Below, in pieces: positions 7,564-14,814 of a DNA stretch of 27,373 bases. Positions within the stretch are counted from its first letter, which is position 1, and every line of letters begins with the position of its first letter. The stretch lies in IMG/VR virus record IMGVR_UViG_3300031774_002071, positions 1-27,373 of that record; one strand, written 5' to 3'. This DNA comes from a virus. A program made the translations under genes and the position numbers. Under the pieces are notes generated by a model, which made no database searches, had not been told where the DNA came from, and saw nothing but the letters and a program-made list of their open reading frames with translations.

Positions 7564-8377
7564 ATTTTTTAATTTTCTCTTCGGTTAAGAACTCTTTTTC
7601 TGTGTAATGAAAGATTCCTGATTGTAAATGATTACCTATCTTTAGTGTTAGGTCATCTGTAAGATATGATCCTACTCTGCTACGCCAAGTAGCACTACCG
7701 TTTCTCCAACCTTGTATGTGTGGCTTCATGTGTGTAAACGTAGGAAACTTAACACGTTTATTTGTAATCTTATCTTCACAGTCTAGTATCTTTGTTACTA
7801 TAGCTGTGCTTGTATCCACACTTAAAAACTTTTGATATTGTTCCTTTGCATACTTTCCGTAAAACATCTGCCAGTTATTCATTACAATTTCTAGCAACGT
7901 ATAAAATTCTTTTGCAAAATTACATTTTTTAAAGTAATGGAATCCTGCATATACATTAGGAAGGTTATTTGCTTTGTATGTTTTTCTATAATGGTTGTCT
8001 ATTACCTTTTCACCTCTATATGTATAAACATTTGAGGTATAGAACACTTCATAGTTTTCTAAAAACTTCCACCATGTGTCTATGTTCTGCAATACTAACA
8101 TATCGGTATCCAACACAATAGTTCTATCATAAGGACTTGCATGGTATAACTTCCAACGGTTGTCTACCTTCCAATCATTGTCCTTTGCATCATCTAACCA
8201 AGGTATGGGTTTGATAACATCAAACAATTTTTCATACCTAGATGGCACTTTATCGTTGGTTATTAAACAAATGTTGGCGTCATTAGTAGCTTTAATACTC
8301 ATAGCTAACACACACGCCTGCTGTACGTAATCGTATTCGCTGTTTTGTGCTATTAATACGAATCCTTTACTAGGCAC
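7535..8377 (-). CDS. Glycosyltransferase-like protein (DTD motif, GT8-like)
   Basis: 280 aa. The N-terminal Rossmann-like half ends in RTIVLDTDML, where D90 and D92 form a DxD metal-binding motif as in GT-A fold, GT8-like enzymes. The following aromatic-rich half holds AGFHYFKK and a late HMKPHIQGW segment that may coordinate donor or metal. The start is GTG (8375-8377), supported by GGGAG seven bases upstream in the mRNA; that Shine-Dalgarno lies inside the 3' end of the small upstream gene, which overlaps by 8 bases. Its own 3' end overlaps hemE by 29 bases. The acceptor is unknown; a glycan role is suggested by the nearby kdsA. Confidence 0.75.
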   Translation of the reverse strand: MPSKGFVLIAQNSEYDYVQQACVLAMSIKATNDANICLITNDKVPSRYEKLFDVIKPIPWLDDAKDNDWKVDNRWKLYHASPYDRTIVLDTDMLVLQNIDTWWKFLENYEVFYTSNVYTYRGEKVIDNHYRKTYKANNLPNVYAGFHYFKKCNFAKEFYTLLEIVMNNWQMFYGKYAKEQYQKFLSVDTSTAIVTKILDCEDKITNKRVKFPTFTHMKPHIQGWRNGSATWRSRVGSYLTDDLTLKIGNHLQSGIFHYTEKEFLTEEKIKKYENYITKNY

Positions 8378-8558
8378 TTTTGCTCCCTACTGGTTTACAC
8401 ACATATTCTATTGTGTCCCATTCACCATCTGGTGGTATTTCTTTGTATAATATAAGCATTGTATTACATTCTTTTTCATCTTTGAACCACTGTACGTCTT
8501 GTGTTTTGCAATCACTACCTAAACATACAGTAAGTAGTATATGCCAAATGAATTCCAT
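8370..8558 (-). CDS. Small Cys-rich protein with hydrophobic N-terminus
   Basis: 62 aa. Residues 2-14 are hydrophobic (IWHILLTVCLG), followed by a polar body with four cysteines in total (C12, C17, C31, C54). This pattern resembles small exported phage or prophage proteins such as the DUF1482/YebW type, but I cannot assign it. Translation from this ATG is well supported: AGAGGAG lies just upstream, and the start forms TAATG with the kdsA stop. If exported, C17-C31-C54 could form disulfides in the periplasm; C12 might be a lipidation site, though the lipobox is poor. Its 3' end carries the ribosome-binding site of the next glycosyltransferase gene. Confidence 0.6.
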   Translation of the reverse strand: MEFIWHILLTVCLGSDCKTQDVQWFKDEKECNTMLILYKEIPPDGEWDTIEYVCKPVGSKSA

Positions 8559-8572
8559 TACAGTACTCCTCT
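8556..8572. repeat. 17-base direct repeat at the 3' boundary of kdsA (copy 1)
   Basis: The 17 bases reading AGAGGAGTACTGTAATG on the minus strand end kdsA and start the 62-aa gene. They match the junction at 9329-9345 with one mismatch. They encode the C-terminal RGV-L, the TAATG stop-start overlap and the ribosome-binding site. Confidence 0.7.
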
Positions 8573-9331
8573 TATTTTTACAATGTCGCCTATAATTTTT
8601 TCAAAGTCTTCAATCCTAACCATGTTAGGTCCGTCACTAGGTGCATTGTCTGGATCATTATGAACCTCCATAAAGAAACTATCTATTCCTAATGCCGCTC
8701 CGGCTCTTGATAAACCTGGAACGTATGCTCTGTTACCCCCACTACTGTCTCCTTTGCCTCCTGGCTTTTGAACAGAGTGCGTAACATCATATACTATTGG
8801 TACATCAAAATTATCTAACATATATTGTAGTCCTGTAAAGTCAGACACTAATGTATTATAACCAAAACTAGTTCCTCTTTCAGTTATCCATACTTCGTTT
8901 GCACCGTTTGTTTTACTTAATATGCCCTTGACATCCCATGGTGCTAGGAATTGTCCTTTCTTGATGTTAACAATCTTTCCTGTTTTACAAGCCGCCTTGA
9001 TTAAATCTGTTTGCCTACACAAGAAAGCAGGTATTTGTAAAACGTCTACAGCTTCGTTGTAGTATGCCGCAATTTTTAATACTTCGTTTTGGGTATGCAC
9101 GTCAGTTAAAGTTTTTATACCAAGGTCATTTTTAAGAACTATAAAGTCTTCCATGGTAGTTGCAAGGCCAACACCCCTTGTACCATCAGCTGAAGTCCTA
9201 TTTGCTTTGTCAAAACTTGCTTTGAAGTAATATTCTATCTCGTGTTTATCACATACACGTTTACATTCTTTTGCAATCATCAAACTGTCAGTAAGTGTTT
9301 CATGTTGACAAGGACCTGCAATTATTCTCAT
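8558..9331 (-). CDS. kdsA: 2-dehydro-3-deoxyphosphooctonate aldolase (KDO-8-phosphate synthase), metal-dependent type
   Basis: 257 aa. The enzyme condenses phosphoenolpyruvate with arabinose 5-phosphate to give KDO-8-phosphate for lipopolysaccharide inner core. Family motifs are clear: AGPC (5-8), FKASFDKANRTS (36-47), TDVH (76-79), PAFLCRQTDL (101-110), YDVTHSVQ (181-188) and SDGPNM (232-237). C8, H185, E222 and D233 line up with the metal ligands of metal-dependent enzymes such as the Aquifex one; metal-independent enzymes such as that of E. coli have Asn in place of the Cys. KANRTS argues against a DAHP synthase. Both ends form TAATG junctions with AGAGGAG ribosome-binding sites, and the 17-base junctions are nearly identical (see repeats). 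No kdsB, kdsC or kdsD is visible. Confidence 0.93.
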   Translation of the reverse strand: MRIIAGPCQHETLTDSLMIAKECKRVCDKHEIEYYFKASFDKANRTSADGTRGVGLATTMEDFIVLKNDLGIKTLTDVHTQNEVLKIAAYYNEAVDVLQIPAFLCRQTDLIKAACKTGKIVNIKKGQFLAPWDVKGILSKTNGANEVWITERGTSFGYNTLVSDFTGLQYMLDNFDVPIVYDVTHSVQKPGGKGDSSGGNRAYVPGLSRAGAALGIDSFFMEVHNDPDNAPSDGPNMVRIEDFEKIIGDIVKIRGVL

Positions 9332-9345
9332 TACACTACTCCTCT
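9329..9345. repeat. 17-base direct repeat at the 5' boundary of kdsA (copy 2)
   Basis: The minus strand reads AGAGGAGTAGTGTAATG at the junction between the glycosyltransferase stop and the kdsA start, one base different from the copy at 8556-8572. The two copies bracket kdsA exactly. The match may reflect past recombination of the gene as a cassette, or selection for the same coupling signal. Confidence 0.7.
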
Positions 9346-10191
9346 ATCTATAATTCTGTTAAGGCTAAACTTGTTCATAACGTGAATGTTACTGCCTTTG
9401 ATACGCAATGGTGTATATTCTCCTAGGTGATTCTCTTTTTCTAGTAAGAATAAAAAATTATCCTGGTCAAGTTCCCACAAAATATCTCTATCTGCTGTGT
9501 AATACTTTGTACCTGGTAACTTATGTGCAAAGTCTCCTTCTTGGTAACCATTCATTATGTGTATTGCTACACTAAACACATGGTCGTTACGGAAAAGACC
9601 TCTGTTTACTTGAAAGATGCTGTTATAGTGGTCCCAGTTTTCTTGTATGTGCTTTGTTAGTTCAAAGAATACCTTGTTCTCTTCTGACTTTCTAAAGAAT
9701 ATAACAGTAGCCCAATAAAAGTCTATGCTACTATCACTAATCTTTTCAAACTCAGCAGTATCTCTCCAGGCTGTTAGGTCTTTTGCATTTTTAAATATTA
9801 GAAAATTGTGATCTTGTTCAAAGCAATTTTTAAATAAGCTATTTGCTATAATATAATCACTGTCTAGTAGTATTGTTTCGTCATATGGTGTTAGTTCATA
9901 TGACTGTGTGCGTAGGTCATTCTTAAATTGTAAGTGCTTTGCTACTCCCGACCCATCAAAATATCTTTTAGTAGTCGAATTGTTTGTGAAAGGAACTTCA
10001 ATGACTTTATCAAAAACTTCTTCATAGTCCTTGTACGTTTCCTTTAGGTAATCTACACTATCCGTAACTATGCTAGTTGGTATATCTAAATATTTTCTTA
10101 TTCTTTTAGCTGAATAGTGAGCTTGTTTTATGTAATCAATCTGTGCATTGTTACGTGCAAAGATTAATGCACCTTTAGTCTTCTTTGTCAT
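9331..10191 (-). CDS. Glycosyltransferase-like protein (DSD motif)
   Basis: 286 aa. The N-terminal half (FARNNAQIDYIKQAHYSAKR, then strand-helix repeats) ends in TILLDSDYI, with D110 and D112 as a DxD-type metal and nucleotide-sugar site, so a GT-A fold is likely. Overall layout resembles the glycosyltransferase at 7535-8377, including a YDxTIxLDxD core, which suggests distant common ancestry. The C-terminal part is aromatic and holds a late HVMNKF segment. It is the second gene of the overlapping operon. It starts 17 bases inside the 119-aa gene and ends in TAATG with kdsA, which suggests a joint glycan role. Confidence 0.68.
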   Translation of the reverse strand: MTKKTKGALIFARNNAQIDYIKQAHYSAKRIRKYLDIPTSIVTDSVDYLKETYKDYEEVFDKVIEVPFTNNSTTKRYFDGSGVAKHLQFKNDLRTQSYELTPYDETILLDSDYIIANSLFKNCFEQDHNFLIFKNAKDLTAWRDTAEFEKISDSSIDFYWATVIFFRKSEENKVFFELTKHIQENWDHYNSIFQVNRGLFRNDHVFSVAIHIMNGYQEGDFAHKLPGTKYYTADRDILWELDQDNFLFLLEKENHLGEYTPLRIKGSNIHVMNKFSLNRIIDRGVV

Positions 10192-10534
10192 AATCTACTA
10201 ATCCCGAAACCTTGCGTTTAGCTCTTAGCTTTTGGTATTCTGTTTCGTATTCGTTAGTAGATGTAAAATAAACGTCACTAATATTATCGTAGAATTCATG
10301 AAGCTGTTCTATTCTTATTGGAGTGTCATTATCGTCTACAATAACAACGTTTGAGTCATCGTTATCACACAGAATTTTTACAAAAGTCAATAGTTCTTGT
10401 GTAACAGAAAATTGTCCACCATTAAAATAGTAAATTCTGCTTTCAAGAAACTTCTCTTTTAACACTCTTTTTTGGTTATTAAGAGTCACCATATAATTAG
10501 AAAAGTCTAAGGCTTTTTTTAATCTTTCATCCAT
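10175..10534 (-). CDS. Conserved marine-phage hypothetical protein
   Basis: 119 aa, acidic, with no membrane segment. The opening (MDERLKKALDFSNY, then TLNNQKRVLKEKF) and the later IYYFNGGQFSVTQEL resemble a small protein of unknown function found near tail genes in marine T4-like phages, as far as I recall. The central VVIVDDNDTPIRI is a likely beta hairpin and the C-terminus is a charged helix. It is the first gene after the 47-base gap that holds a late-promoter-like box, so it heads the twelve-gene overlapping operon. It may belong functionally with the structural block rather than with the sugar genes. Confidence 0.65.
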   Translation of the reverse strand: MDERLKKALDFSNYMVTLNNQKRVLKEKFLESRIYYFNGGQFSVTQELLTFVKILCDNDDSNVVIVDDNDTPIRIEQLHEFYDNISDVYFTSTNEYETEYQKLRAKRKVSGLVDYDKED

Positions 10535-10558
10535 AATAGTAATCCGTAGTTGTACTAC

Positions 10559-10565
10559 TATTTAG
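10559..10565 (-). promoter_or_regulatory. T4-late-like promoter box heading the accessory operon
   Basis: Minus strand CTAAATA (ATCTAAATAG in context), 24 bases before the ATG at 10534. It sits in the 47-base gap that separates the structural block from the twelve overlapping genes, so it may drive all of them. The same gap has a weak GTAGT-TGT-ACTAC hairpin (10546-10558) with too short a stem to call a terminator. Confidence 0.45.
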
Positions 10566-10581
10566 ATAAATTTTTAGTGGA

Positions 10582-11472
10582 CTATGTTAAGTTTGAACCA
10601 GCGTCTGTGCTGTGTGTTGGTGTAGGAAGCTCAACGTATGTCCCTGTAGGACGTAATTGAGTAATTGTGCTGTTTAAAGTACCTAGTACATCTTCATCGT
10701 AGTTTGGATTACCAGTGTTTGCGTCATTCCATTCTGCTTGGAATTGGACTTGAGTAGTACCAACCAATTTAGCTTTTAATGTATAGTTGTTGGCCGCATA
10801 TAAACCAGTACCTGATTTAGTAAACAATGTCTGGAAAGCTGTTGTAAGATCATGAAATCCTACTGTTGAACCTGATCCTGATCCTGTTGAGCTAGTTGAT
10901 GTGTACCCCATCTTAATAGTTCCCATGTTAACAAGCATACCCATCCAGTCAATAGTTTTTGCACTAGAGCCTAAGTATGTAATGTTACTTGCAAAACGGA
11001 TTTCTCCACCTGCATTAAAAAACTGTCTTCTATGATCAGATGTGCTAAACGTTACGTTTAGTAAATGTATTAATGTACCATTCCAGTTTGATGTATAAGT
11101 TGCGGAAGTTGTTGCTTCTGCTGTTGCCTGAGAGGCGTGTATTTGAAACTTTTCGTTCTCTAAGGTAGTTGTTAAATTTTCAAACTGTGCAACACCCTTC
11201 TTATTAATAGTGTCGCTGTCTAAAATAGTATCTGTTGAACTGATAACTGCTATTTGACTTGGTGCTGTACCTGTTTGGTGTACTCTACCATTAGCAATAT
11301 CTGTGTAAAGTGTTGACATATGAGTTGCATTGATTACATCTGATGCACCTACTTGGCTTGAATTCAGCGACTGTCCGTATCCGTCATCGCCGGAACCTGT
11401 TCCCATAATAGTTGCTACTCTTGATTGCAAGTTGTTATACCTTGCCGCTGTAATAATATCGCCGATTGCCAT
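10582..11472 (-). CDS. Phage structural protein, probably tail or fibre-associated
   Basis: 296 aa. The N-terminus (MAIGDIITAARYNNLQSRVA, then GTGSGDDGYGQ) resembles a conserved structural protein of marine T4-like phages. The rest is rich in Ser, Thr, Gly and Asn, with a SGSGS linker (encoded by tandem GATCCT units near 10872) and a beta-strand pattern typical of fibre or decoration proteins. The start is preceded by AAAGG lying in the last codons of the upstream fibre gene, 5 bases away, so the two are cotranscribed. It ends the structural block, before the gap holding a promoter-like box. The precise virion position cannot be read from sequence. Confidence 0.7.
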   Translation of the reverse strand: MAIGDIITAARYNNLQSRVATIMGTGSGDDGYGQSLNSSQVGASDVINATHMSTLYTDIANGRVHQTGTAPSQIAVISSTDTILDSDTINKKGVAQFENLTTTLENEKFQIHASQATAEATTSATYTSNWNGTLIHLLNVTFSTSDHRRQFFNAGGEIRFASNITYLGSSAKTIDWMGMLVNMGTIKMGYTSTSSTGSGSGSTVGFHDLTTAFQTLFTKSGTGLYAANNYTLKAKLVGTTQVQFQAEWNDANTGNPNYDEDVLGTLNSTITQLRPTGTYVELPTPTHSTDAGSNLT

Positions 11473-11477
11473 TTAAT

Positions 11478-12965
11478 TTATACCTTTAAAAATACTTCTA
11501 CTAGTTTTTCGCCGTCTTTGTCATCATTTTCTAGTGCAATACCAATCATTGTACCGTGTCTATTATCTTGATTACCTATTCCGTCCATTGCTGTGTAAAT
11601 AGGCTCACCTTTAACAATAAGTCCTTCAACTCTAACTGGCACTCTACCTTTAAGTGCAACTGCTTGACCGTCTGCTTCTGCATTCATCAAGTAAGCTGGT
11701 TTCTCAGATATAACTCCGCATGGTATTTCACCTTCACCGCAAGCCTCCATCTCAGCATCAATGCTTTCTTCTTGATCAGCTTTGACTACTGTCATAATAG
11801 TACCTACTGGATACTCTTCTTTAGTTGTGTATTTCTCTGCCAAGTCAGCGTATTGTGCCTGTGTAGCTGTACCTGTAAATAAGTTTGCTACCAAGTTACC
11901 TGAACCATCTCTAACTGCTACTGTATCATTAGTTGCCGCTGTTGATCCTGAACGGTAATTTGATCCAACTGCTAATGTTGAAGCCTGTGTTGCCAGTCCT
12001 GCAAATGAAGTTGCGTAAACTGTTGCAAATTTATTACCAGACTTACCTATGTTATAGGTATTATCTGCACCTGGGTGCATACCAGTTGATTCAATCGCTA
12101 ACGGTTGTGCAACTGTTCCTACTGAATCATCAACTTTAATTTTAATTACTGTACCTACGTCGTTTTGTATAACACCTTCGTTATCATTTTCAACGTAAAT
12201 TTTAAGATCGTTGGAATCACCAATTGAAATACCAGCATCTGCAAAGTTAACAAGTGAAGTAAATGATCCTGATCCTGCTAATGCAAAATCTGAAGCAGTA
12301 TATCCACCAAGTTTTAATGAGTTACTTGCTGTACCCCAGTAGTAATCTGTAGTACTTGTAACACCGCCTGTTGCGTTTTGTGTATTTCTTAGGGTTATTC
12401 CTTTTTTAACAACGTCAAATCCTGTAACTGCGTTAGTTGGATCTGTACTATCAATAGTAAATGAAACTGCACTAATCATATAAATGACTTCGTCGTTAAC
12501 AATGGCTTGAATGACTAGTCTATTTGTGCTTGTTGTATCTCTTATAGTTACAGTTTTCATCTGTGTTACACTAGTACCTGAACCTTGTGGTCCAACTAAT
12601 ACGTAACCAGTTCCGTTGTATGCGTATAATTGTTCGTTTGTGCTATCCCACCATAAATCACCAGTAGCTAAACCAGCCGGTTGTGTTGCACTTACTTCTG
12701 CTCCACCTGTTGTTCTAAACTTAGAACCATCATAAAATTTAAGTTTAGATGCTGTAGCATCAAACCAAACTTGTCCTGAAATCGCTTTAGGTGGTTGTGA
12801 AGTTCCGCTAAAGTTTTCTAGCAGATGTAAAAAATTCTCGTTTTGTATTTCACCGTATCCAGCGTAGTTTTTACCTACTAACTTAATATCGGTAGTTTGG
12901 TCAACAGTTCCGTCTTCGACTGTTGTCAAAGTAACGCCACTGTATCTATCTATAGTATATGCCAT
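11478..12965 (-). CDS. Fibre-like structural protein, paralogue C (YADLAEKY C-terminal domain)
   Basis: 495 aa. Residues 1-126 are the module shared with the 605-aa and 675-aa neighbours (NENFLHLLENF, GQVWFD, GDLWWD, LVGP). A beta-rich middle follows, including a fibre-type NIGxxxxKFxTVYATxF motif before residue 330. The C-terminal roughly 125 residues start with YADLAEKY and form a compact acidic beta domain ending in VEVFLKV; similar ends occur on marine phage tail-fibre proteins, and a Peptidase_G2-like, self-processing or trimerising role is possible but not shown. An AGGGG ribosome-binding site lies 9 bases before the ATG, and a GATAAATA box lies 21 bases upstream. Confidence 0.75.
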   Translation of the reverse strand: MAYTIDRYSGVTLTTVEDGTVDQTTDIKLVGKNYAGYGEIQNENFLHLLENFSGTSQPPKAISGQVWFDATASKLKFYDGSKFRTTGGAEVSATQPAGLATGDLWWDSTNEQLYAYNGTGYVLVGPQGSGTSVTQMKTVTIRDTTSTNRLVIQAIVNDEVIYMISAVSFTIDSTDPTNAVTGFDVVKKGITLRNTQNATGGVTSTTDYYWGTASNSLKLGGYTASDFALAGSGSFTSLVNFADAGISIGDSNDLKIYVENDNEGVIQNDVGTVIKIKVDDSVGTVAQPLAIESTGMHPGADNTYNIGKSGNKFATVYATSFAGLATQASTLAVGSNYRSGSTAATNDTVAVRDGSGNLVANLFTGTATQAQYADLAEKYTTKEEYPVGTIMTVVKADQEESIDAEMEACGEGEIPCGVISEKPAYLMNAEADGQAVALKGRVPVRVEGLIVKGEPIYTAMDGIGNQDNRHGTMIGIALENDDKDGEKLVEVFLKV

Positions 12966-12986
12966 TGTTATAAACCCCTATAATGT

Positions 12987-12994
12987 TATTTATC
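12987..12994 (-). promoter_or_regulatory. T4-late-like promoter box upstream of fibre paralogue C
   Basis: Minus strand GATAAATA, 21 bases before the ATG at 12965 and followed by an AGGGG ribosome-binding site. It differs from the T4 late consensus TATAAATA at one position. It lies inside the 31-base gap between two fibre genes, just after the stop of the 605-aa gene. Confidence 0.5.
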
Positions 12995-12996
12995 TT

Positions 12997-14814
12997 TTAC
13001 CATAGTCCGCCACTGCTACCTAGATCAGTGTCAAACACCCAAGATCCAGCTTGAACCTTGAATCTTTTTAAGCCTCTAGCCACTGATGCATTAACAGTAC
13101 CTGAAGCATTACTAAACGCAATATCCTGTAAAACACTTTCATTCTGTACACCATTTGAGTCTACAGCAATGAATGATTTACTTGCAACCGTGTTTACATC
13201 AATTCCACTAACTGTTGCTCCAGTTAATGTGCTTGTTGGAACATACGCATATGATCCTGTCTTTTTAGTTGCCGCCGGATAAATGTCCTCAATAATTGTA
13301 GCAATATTGGCATTACTTAACCCTGTAATATCCAATGGTACAATAACTGGCTCATTATCTAGTGAATCATCTACATAAAATTTAGTTGCGGCATCAGTAT
13401 TAGTTGTAGGTTCAGCTAATCCTGTAATTTTTTGGTTATTAGTAATAGTAATTGAACCATCACTTGTTATTTGCAAACCGCTACCTGATGTAGATATTGC
13501 ATAGTTATTAATTGTTACGTTGTCAACTGATAGTGTAGATAATGTACCTACCTGTGTCAAGCCTAATGCTGATGTTACAGTTGATCCTAATGCTGTTTCG
13601 TTTAATACTTCGTTTCCATTAACCTTGTAACCTTTAGTTACTGCCAAGTCAATGTTTTCACTTGATGTCCAAGCCTGTTCAGTATTACGCCATAAAAATT
13701 CTTTATCTAAGTCTGAAGATTTAAGAATAATACCACCACCGTCTACCGCGGCATTGTTACCTGTTGAACTATCTGATTGTATAGCAAGTTCAATGTTCTT
13801 GTCTTCAACTCTTAAAACTGTTGTTTCTACTGCTAAACTTGTACCACCAATAATTAAGTCGCCATCAATTTTAGCATCTCCGCCCACGTGTAAAGTGTAC
13901 TGTGGAGAAGTTTTAAACAATCCTACGTGTGATTCTGATGTATCAACTACGATAGCATCAAGGTATCCAGTTGGTTGTCTAACTCTAACTTTCCAGTCAT
14001 GATTGGATAATTGGTTTTCAGTTACAAATGAAGTACCAATAATTTTCATAATATTGTTTTGTGCAGGTCCTATTGTAACCCCGCCACTGTTACTAACTGT
14101 TAATGCACCTGTTGTGGTACCGTTTGAGTCAGCTGGTAAAAACTGTGATGCACTCTTTTCAACACCTGCGGCGTTAATTAAGTTTAGTGCGGCATTTGAT
14201 ACGCCTCTGAAAACAGTTCCCGTTGATGATGCATCAATTGGAGTAAATCCTTTTTTGATTGTTCCAGTCAATCCTGCAATAGTATAACCTACTGCTGGAG
14301 TAAATTCTTCATTTGACCATACACCGTTAAGTGCTCCGCCTATGAATAATTTTGCAACCACCTTGCTGTTGTTTTGTGTATCTAATGCTGTAAATGTTTC
14401 AAACCCTGTCTTGCCTTGTTGTGCAGAGTATATAGGTCCAGCTAATTCTAAGTCTGTACCATCATAAAAATATAATTGATTCTTTAAACTGTCTAACCAA
14501 AGGTCACCACTTACAAGTGTTGCCGGTTGTGCCGTAGCAACAATAGGTCCGCCACTTTCTCTAAATGATGTTCCGTCATAAACTTTTATTCTACCTTGTG
14601 TTTTATCATACCATAACTGTCCAATTAACGGAACTGTTGGTGCTGATGTAGAAGCAAAGTTTTCTAACATCTTGATTTGATTTTCGTTTAGTGTTTCACC
14701 AAATCCTGAATAGTTTTTTCCAATAAGACCAATGCTTGACGTTGTAGTATCTAATTGTCCATCAACTAGATCTACGAGTAACGTGCCGTCAGTTTTGTTT
14801 AGTTTATAACTCAT
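12997..14814 (-). CDS. Fibre-like structural protein, paralogue B
   Basis: 605 aa. Residues 1-127 are the shared module (GKNYSGFGE, NENQIKMLENF, GQLWYD, GDLWLD). The middle has LHVGGDAKIDGDLIIGG, a beta-helix or fibre-shaft motif common in phage tail fibres, and then a region with AATKFYVDD. The last 110 residues have no collar or YADLAEKY domain, so this paralogue has a different tip. The ATG overlaps the stop of the collar fibre gene by 4 bases (ATGA). It ends 31 bases before the 495-aa gene, and the gap holds a late-promoter-like box. A tail or baseplate fibre role is inferred from sequence style and neighbours. Confidence 0.75.
   Translation of the reverse strand: MSYKLNKTDGTLLVDLVDGQLDTTTSSIGLIGKNYSGFGETLNENQIKMLENFASTSAPTVPLIGQLWYDKTQGRIKVYDGTSFRESGGPIVATAQPATLVSGDLWLDSLKNQLYFYDGTDLELAGPIYSAQQGKTGFETFTALDTQNNSKVVAKLFIGGALNGVWSNEEFTPAVGYTIAGLTGTIKKGFTPIDASSTGTVFRGVSNAALNLINAAGVEKSASQFLPADSNGTTTGALTVSNSGGVTIGPAQNNIMKIIGTSFVTENQLSNHDWKVRVRQPTGYLDAIVVDTSESHVGLFKTSPQYTLHVGGDAKIDGDLIIGGTSLAVETTVLRVEDKNIELAIQSDSSTGNNAAVDGGGIILKSSDLDKEFLWRNTEQAWTSSENIDLAVTKGYKVNGNEVLNETALGSTVTSALGLTQVGTLSTLSVDNVTINNYAISTSGSGLQITSDGSITITNNQKITGLAEPTTNTDAATKFYVDDSLDNEPVIVPLDITGLSNANIATIIEDIYPAATKKTGSYAYVPTSTLTGATVSGIDVNTVASKSFIAVDSNGVQNESVLQDIAFSNASGTVNASVARGLKRFKVQAGSWVFDTDLGSSGGLW

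Noticed and set aside
8558-9331. DAHP synthase or N-acetylneuraminate synthase
   Set aside because: The FKASFDKANRTS and PAFLCRQTDL motifs are specific to KDO-8-phosphate synthase.
10546-10558. Hairpin GTAGT-TGT-ACTAC as a terminator between the structural block and the accessory operon
   Set aside because: The stem is only 5 pairs with a 3-base loop and lacks an adjoining T-run.
10865-10890. GATCCT hexamer repeats as a regulatory or phase-variable tract
   Set aside because: Only two to three units; they simply encode a Ser-Gly linker, and a hexamer would not shift the frame.
13652-14002. Plus-strand open frame of 116 aa within the fibre gene region
   Set aside because: It lies wholly inside the minus-strand 605-aa fibre gene, shows low-complexity composition typical of an antisense shadow and has no recognisable motif. 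The same applies to the other plus-strand frames between 1100 and 27373.
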